Shown: piece by piece, positions 6,152 through 8,347 of the stretch
How positions within the stretch are numbered: position 1 is the first letter of the stretch
How the letters are laid out: every line of letters starts with the position of its first letter
Assembly (NCBI GenBank): GCA_009835515.1
Contig: VXXH01000136.1
Span: forward strand, 1-8,347
Reading direction: 5' to 3'
DNA length: 8,347 nt
From: Candidatus Poribacteria bacterium
GTDB lineage: Bacteria; Poribacteria; WGA-4E; WGA-3G
Made by a program: the position numbers and the translations under genes
Notes under the pieces: model-generated
The model's database searches: none
What the model was told of the DNA's origin: nothing
What the model saw: only the letters and a program-made list of their open reading frames with translations

Positions 6152-8215
6152 ATGCACGATACACCCGCACACACCAACCGCCTTATCCATGAAACAAGCC
6201 CCTATCTACTCCAACACGCACATAACCCCGTTGACTGGTACCCGTGGGGCGAAGAAGCATTAGCGCGCGCCAAACAGGAGCAGAAGCCTATCCTCCTCAG
6301 TATCGGTTACTCCGCATGCCACTGGTGCCACGTCATGGAGCGCGAATCCTTCGAAAACGAGGAAATCGCCGCCGTCATGAACGAACTCTTTATCAATATC
6401 AAAGTTGACCGAGAAGAACGTCCCGATTTAGACGAAATCTACATGAACGCCGTCCAAGTCATGACCCGCCAAGGCGGATGGCCCATGACCGTTTTTCTCA
6501 CCCCGGACCTCAAACCCTTCTACGGTGGCACCTATTATCCACCCACTGATCGGTACGGTAGACCCGGATTTCCAAAGGTGATGGCAGCCGTAGCAGAGGC
6601 ATTCAACGACAAAAAAGTACAGGTGCTACAACAGGCTGACCAACTTACAGCGCAGCTCAACCAGATAAGCAATGTCGTCGATCCGCATGAGCATGAACTC
6701 ACCGAAGAACTGATGACCCAAGCATTCCAACAATATCGCTCGCAATTCGATGCGCAACACGGCGGATTCGGCAATGCCCCCAAATTCCCACCCAGTATGG
6801 GATTACCTTTTCTCCTACGCTATTGGCACCACAGCGGCAACGCCAATGCCTTAGAGATGGTGGAACTCACCTTGGAAAAGATGGCACGCGGCGGTCTGTA
6901 CGACCAACTCGGCGGCGGTTTTCACCGTTACTCCACCGATGCCCACTGGCTTGTCCCACACTTTGAGAAGATGTTGTATGATAACGCCCAACTCGTCGTC
7001 GCCTATTTCGAGGCGTACCAAGCCACGCAAAAACCGTTCTATCGCGATATAGCCGTTGAGACACTCGATTACGTCCTCCGCGAGATGTACGACGCAGAGA
7101 ACGGCGGTTTCTATTCCACACAGGACGCAGATAGTGAAGGTGTAGAAGGCAAATTCTTCGTCTGGGAACCGAACGATGTCGAAGATGTCATCGGTGAAGA
7201 GAACGCCGAAATCTTCTGCGAGTATTACGACATCACGCCACAGGGTAACTTCGAGGGTGAAAACATCCTCAACGTCCAAGTTCCTCCAGATATCCTTGCC
7301 CGAAAGCTGCAAATGGATCTCGGAGAACTGGAAACTCTTCTCGCGGACAGCAAGCAGAAACTCTTTGAAGCGAGAGAGAAACGGATTAAACCCGGACTCG
7401 ACGACAAAATCCTGACGAGTTGGAACGGTATTATGATCCGCGGCATGGCGATGGGATACCAACTCACCCGGAAACCTGAATACCTTGAGGCATGTGAAAA
7501 GTCCGCCGAATTCGTCTTGACGACGCTATCCCAAGACAACGGTCTCCTCCTACGCACCTACCGTGCGGGTAAAAGCCATCTCAACGCCTATCTTGAGGAC
7601 TACGCCTATTTCATCGCCGGATTAGTCGCACTCTACGAAGCCAGTTTTGAACCGCGATGGCTCACCGAAGCCGAGCGTCTCGCACAGATCATGATTGACC
7701 AATTCGGCGACGATGCCGGAGACGGATTCTTCTTCACCGGCAAAGCGCACGAAACGCTTATCGTCCAATCCAAATCCGCTTACGACGGTGCCACACCTTC
7801 CGGTGCATCCATGGCGATCCATAGTCTCTTACGACTCGCCAAACACCTCAACAACCCCGAATTCCACGACAAAGCCGTTGCAACCTTGAAACTCTACTTC
7901 CATCAGATGGAAGCGATGCCAACAGGGTCAGGGCAGCTCCTCTGTGAGTTAGCTTTCCTACTGTCAACACCAAAAGAGGTCGCGATCGTCGGTGAAAAAG
8001 GCGATGCAAAAACAGACGCAATGTTGACGGCATTACACGGCACATATCAACCCAACAAAATCGTCGCCTTAAGCGAATCCGCTGATGGAGAGACGTTACC
8101 GCTTCTCACCGGCAAAACCCAAGTTGACAACACCGCAACAGCATACGTCTGCGAAAACTACACCTGCCAAGCCCCCACAACGGATGTTGAAGTATTCATG
8201 GAGCTGCTGCAATAA
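6152..8215 (+). CDS. yyaL: Thioredoxin-domain protein of the DUF255 / YyaL-SSP411 (SPATA20) family
   Basis: This is a 687-residue cytoplasmic protein with no signal peptide or membrane helix, at the normal family length. The N-terminal thioredoxin-like DUF255 domain (about 8-165) carries the family signature [20 protein letters not shown], a CxxC redox-type motif C56-H57-W58-C59, the [11 protein letters not shown] segment (84-94) and the cis-Pro loop [11 protein letters not shown] (108-118). Residues about 190-570 contain motifs [10 protein letters not shown] (204-213), [17 protein letters not shown] (247-263), [13 protein letters not shown] (268-280), QDADSEG (324-330), LTSWNG (421-426) and [12 protein letters not shown] (480-491), typical of the alpha/alpha-barrel region related to sugar epimerases and glycosidases. 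The extreme C-terminus has a second cysteine pair, C667 and C672 (AYVCENYTC), also usual in the family. The reaction is unknown; a redox or sugar-related role is only inferred. The ATG follows GGAGA (6140-6144) at 7 bases. It has its own unit after the hairpin at 6069; no convincing promoter was seen. The symbol follows the B. subtilis homologue. Confidence 0.95.
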   Translation: MHDTPAHTNRLIHETSPYLLQHAHNPVDWYPWGEEALARAKQEQKPILLSIGYSACHWCHVMERESFENEEIAAVMNELFINIKVDREERPDLDEIYMNAVQVMTRQGGWPMTVFLTPDLKPFYGGTYYPPTDRYGRPGFPKVMAAVAEAFNDKKVQVLQQADQLTAQLNQISNVVDPHEHELTEELMTQAFQQYRSQFDAQHGGFGNAPKFPPSMGLPFLLRYWHHSGNANALEMVELTLEKMARGGLYDQLGGGFHRYSTDAHWLVPHFEKMLYDNAQLVVAYFEAYQATQKPFYRDIAVETLDYVLREMYDAENGGFYSTQDADSEGVEGKFFVWEPNDVEDVIGEENAEIFCEYYDITPQGNFEGENILNVQVPPDILARKLQMDLGELETLLADSKQKLFEAREKRIKPGLDDKILTSWNGIMIRGMAMGYQLTRKPEYLEACEKSAEFVLTTLSQDNGLLLRTYRAGKSHLNAYLEDYAYFIAGLVALYEASFEPRWLTEAERLAQIMIDQFGDDAGDGFFFTGKAHETLIVQSKSAYDGATPSGASMAIHSLLRLAKHLNNPEFHDKAVATLKLYFHQMEAMPTGSGQLLCELAFLLSTPKEVAIVGEKGDAKTDAMLTALHGTYQPNKIVALSESADGETLPLLTGKTQVDNTATAYVCENYTCQAPTTDVEVFMELLQ

Positions 8216-8347
8216 CACACCCCATGCTTCTATAATCCACCGCTGGCGAGGTTCTCGCAACCTCGCCGTTTAAACGCGCTCTTTCCAAGGGTCATTCAAT
8301 TGTCCGTTTTTGGTGTTGTCCTTTGCACAGGTGTTAATAGTTTTTAT
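8216..8347. other. Non-coding right end after yyaL
   Basis: No gene, tRNA or promoter can be supported in these bases on either strand. They hold the perfect hairpin at 8245-8267 and otherwise AT-richer unique-looking sequence. Only very short open frames occur, ending quickly at stops. Confidence 0.6.
8245..8267 (+). terminator. Perfect 9-bp hairpin after yyaL, possible terminator or dispersed repeat
   Basis: GGCGAGGTT (8245-8253) pairs perfectly with AACCTCGCC (8259-8267) around the 5-base loop CTCGC. It lies 29 bases after the yyaL stop. The following GTTTAAACG is not a T-tract on either strand, so rho-independent termination is doubtful. The right arm CAACCTCGCC resembles CAACCCGCCC of the hairpin at 6069-6093, which suggests two members of one palindromic repeat family. 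Confidence 0.5.

Noticed and set aside
6851..7462. 203-codon minus-strand open frame inside yyaL
   Set aside because: It lies wholly opposite a well-conserved gene, has no recognisable domain and no ribosome site of note; it is a shadow frame.

Overview
The window is bacterial chromosomal DNA with about balanced base composition. It reads almost entirely on the + strand and is densely coded. The left two thirds is the 3' end of a respiratory complex I (nuo) operon: nuoL (cut by the left edge), nuoM and nuoN, in the canonical order. They encode the three antiporter-like membrane subunits of the proton-pumping NADH:quinone oxidoreductase. All the buried charged residues expected for proton translocation are present in the three proteins. 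NuoL carries an unusual cytoplasmic loop packed with histidine and acidic residues, and a second, milder His/Asp-rich loop predicted on the opposite side of the membrane.

After nuoN (from about 5314) comes a short unit that starts with an excellent sigma70-type promoter (TTGACA, 17 bases, TATACT). It contains tRNA-Gln(CTG), a small DUF1801-family protein gene with a GTG start, and tRNA-Glu(CTC), and is followed by a GC-rich hairpin. The spacing suggests a mixed tRNA/mRNA transcription unit.

The right quarter (6152-8215) is one complete gene for a YyaL/SSP411-type protein: an N-terminal thioredoxin-like DUF255 domain with a CHWC motif, followed by an alpha/alpha-barrel-like region. A second perfect GC-rich hairpin follows it. 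The last 80 bases show no supportable gene.

Taxonomy: complex I, tRNA genes without encoded CCA, Shine-Dalgarno sites and DUF255/DUF1801 genes point to a free-living respiring bacterium. The phylum cannot be fixed from sequence alone. The intergenic CAACCxCGCC-type hairpins and general style recall uncultured environmental lineages such as Poribacteria-like bacteria, but this is a weak impression and not a result. I see no mobile element, CRISPR array or obvious defence system. The most distinctive signal is the His-rich insertion in NuoL.
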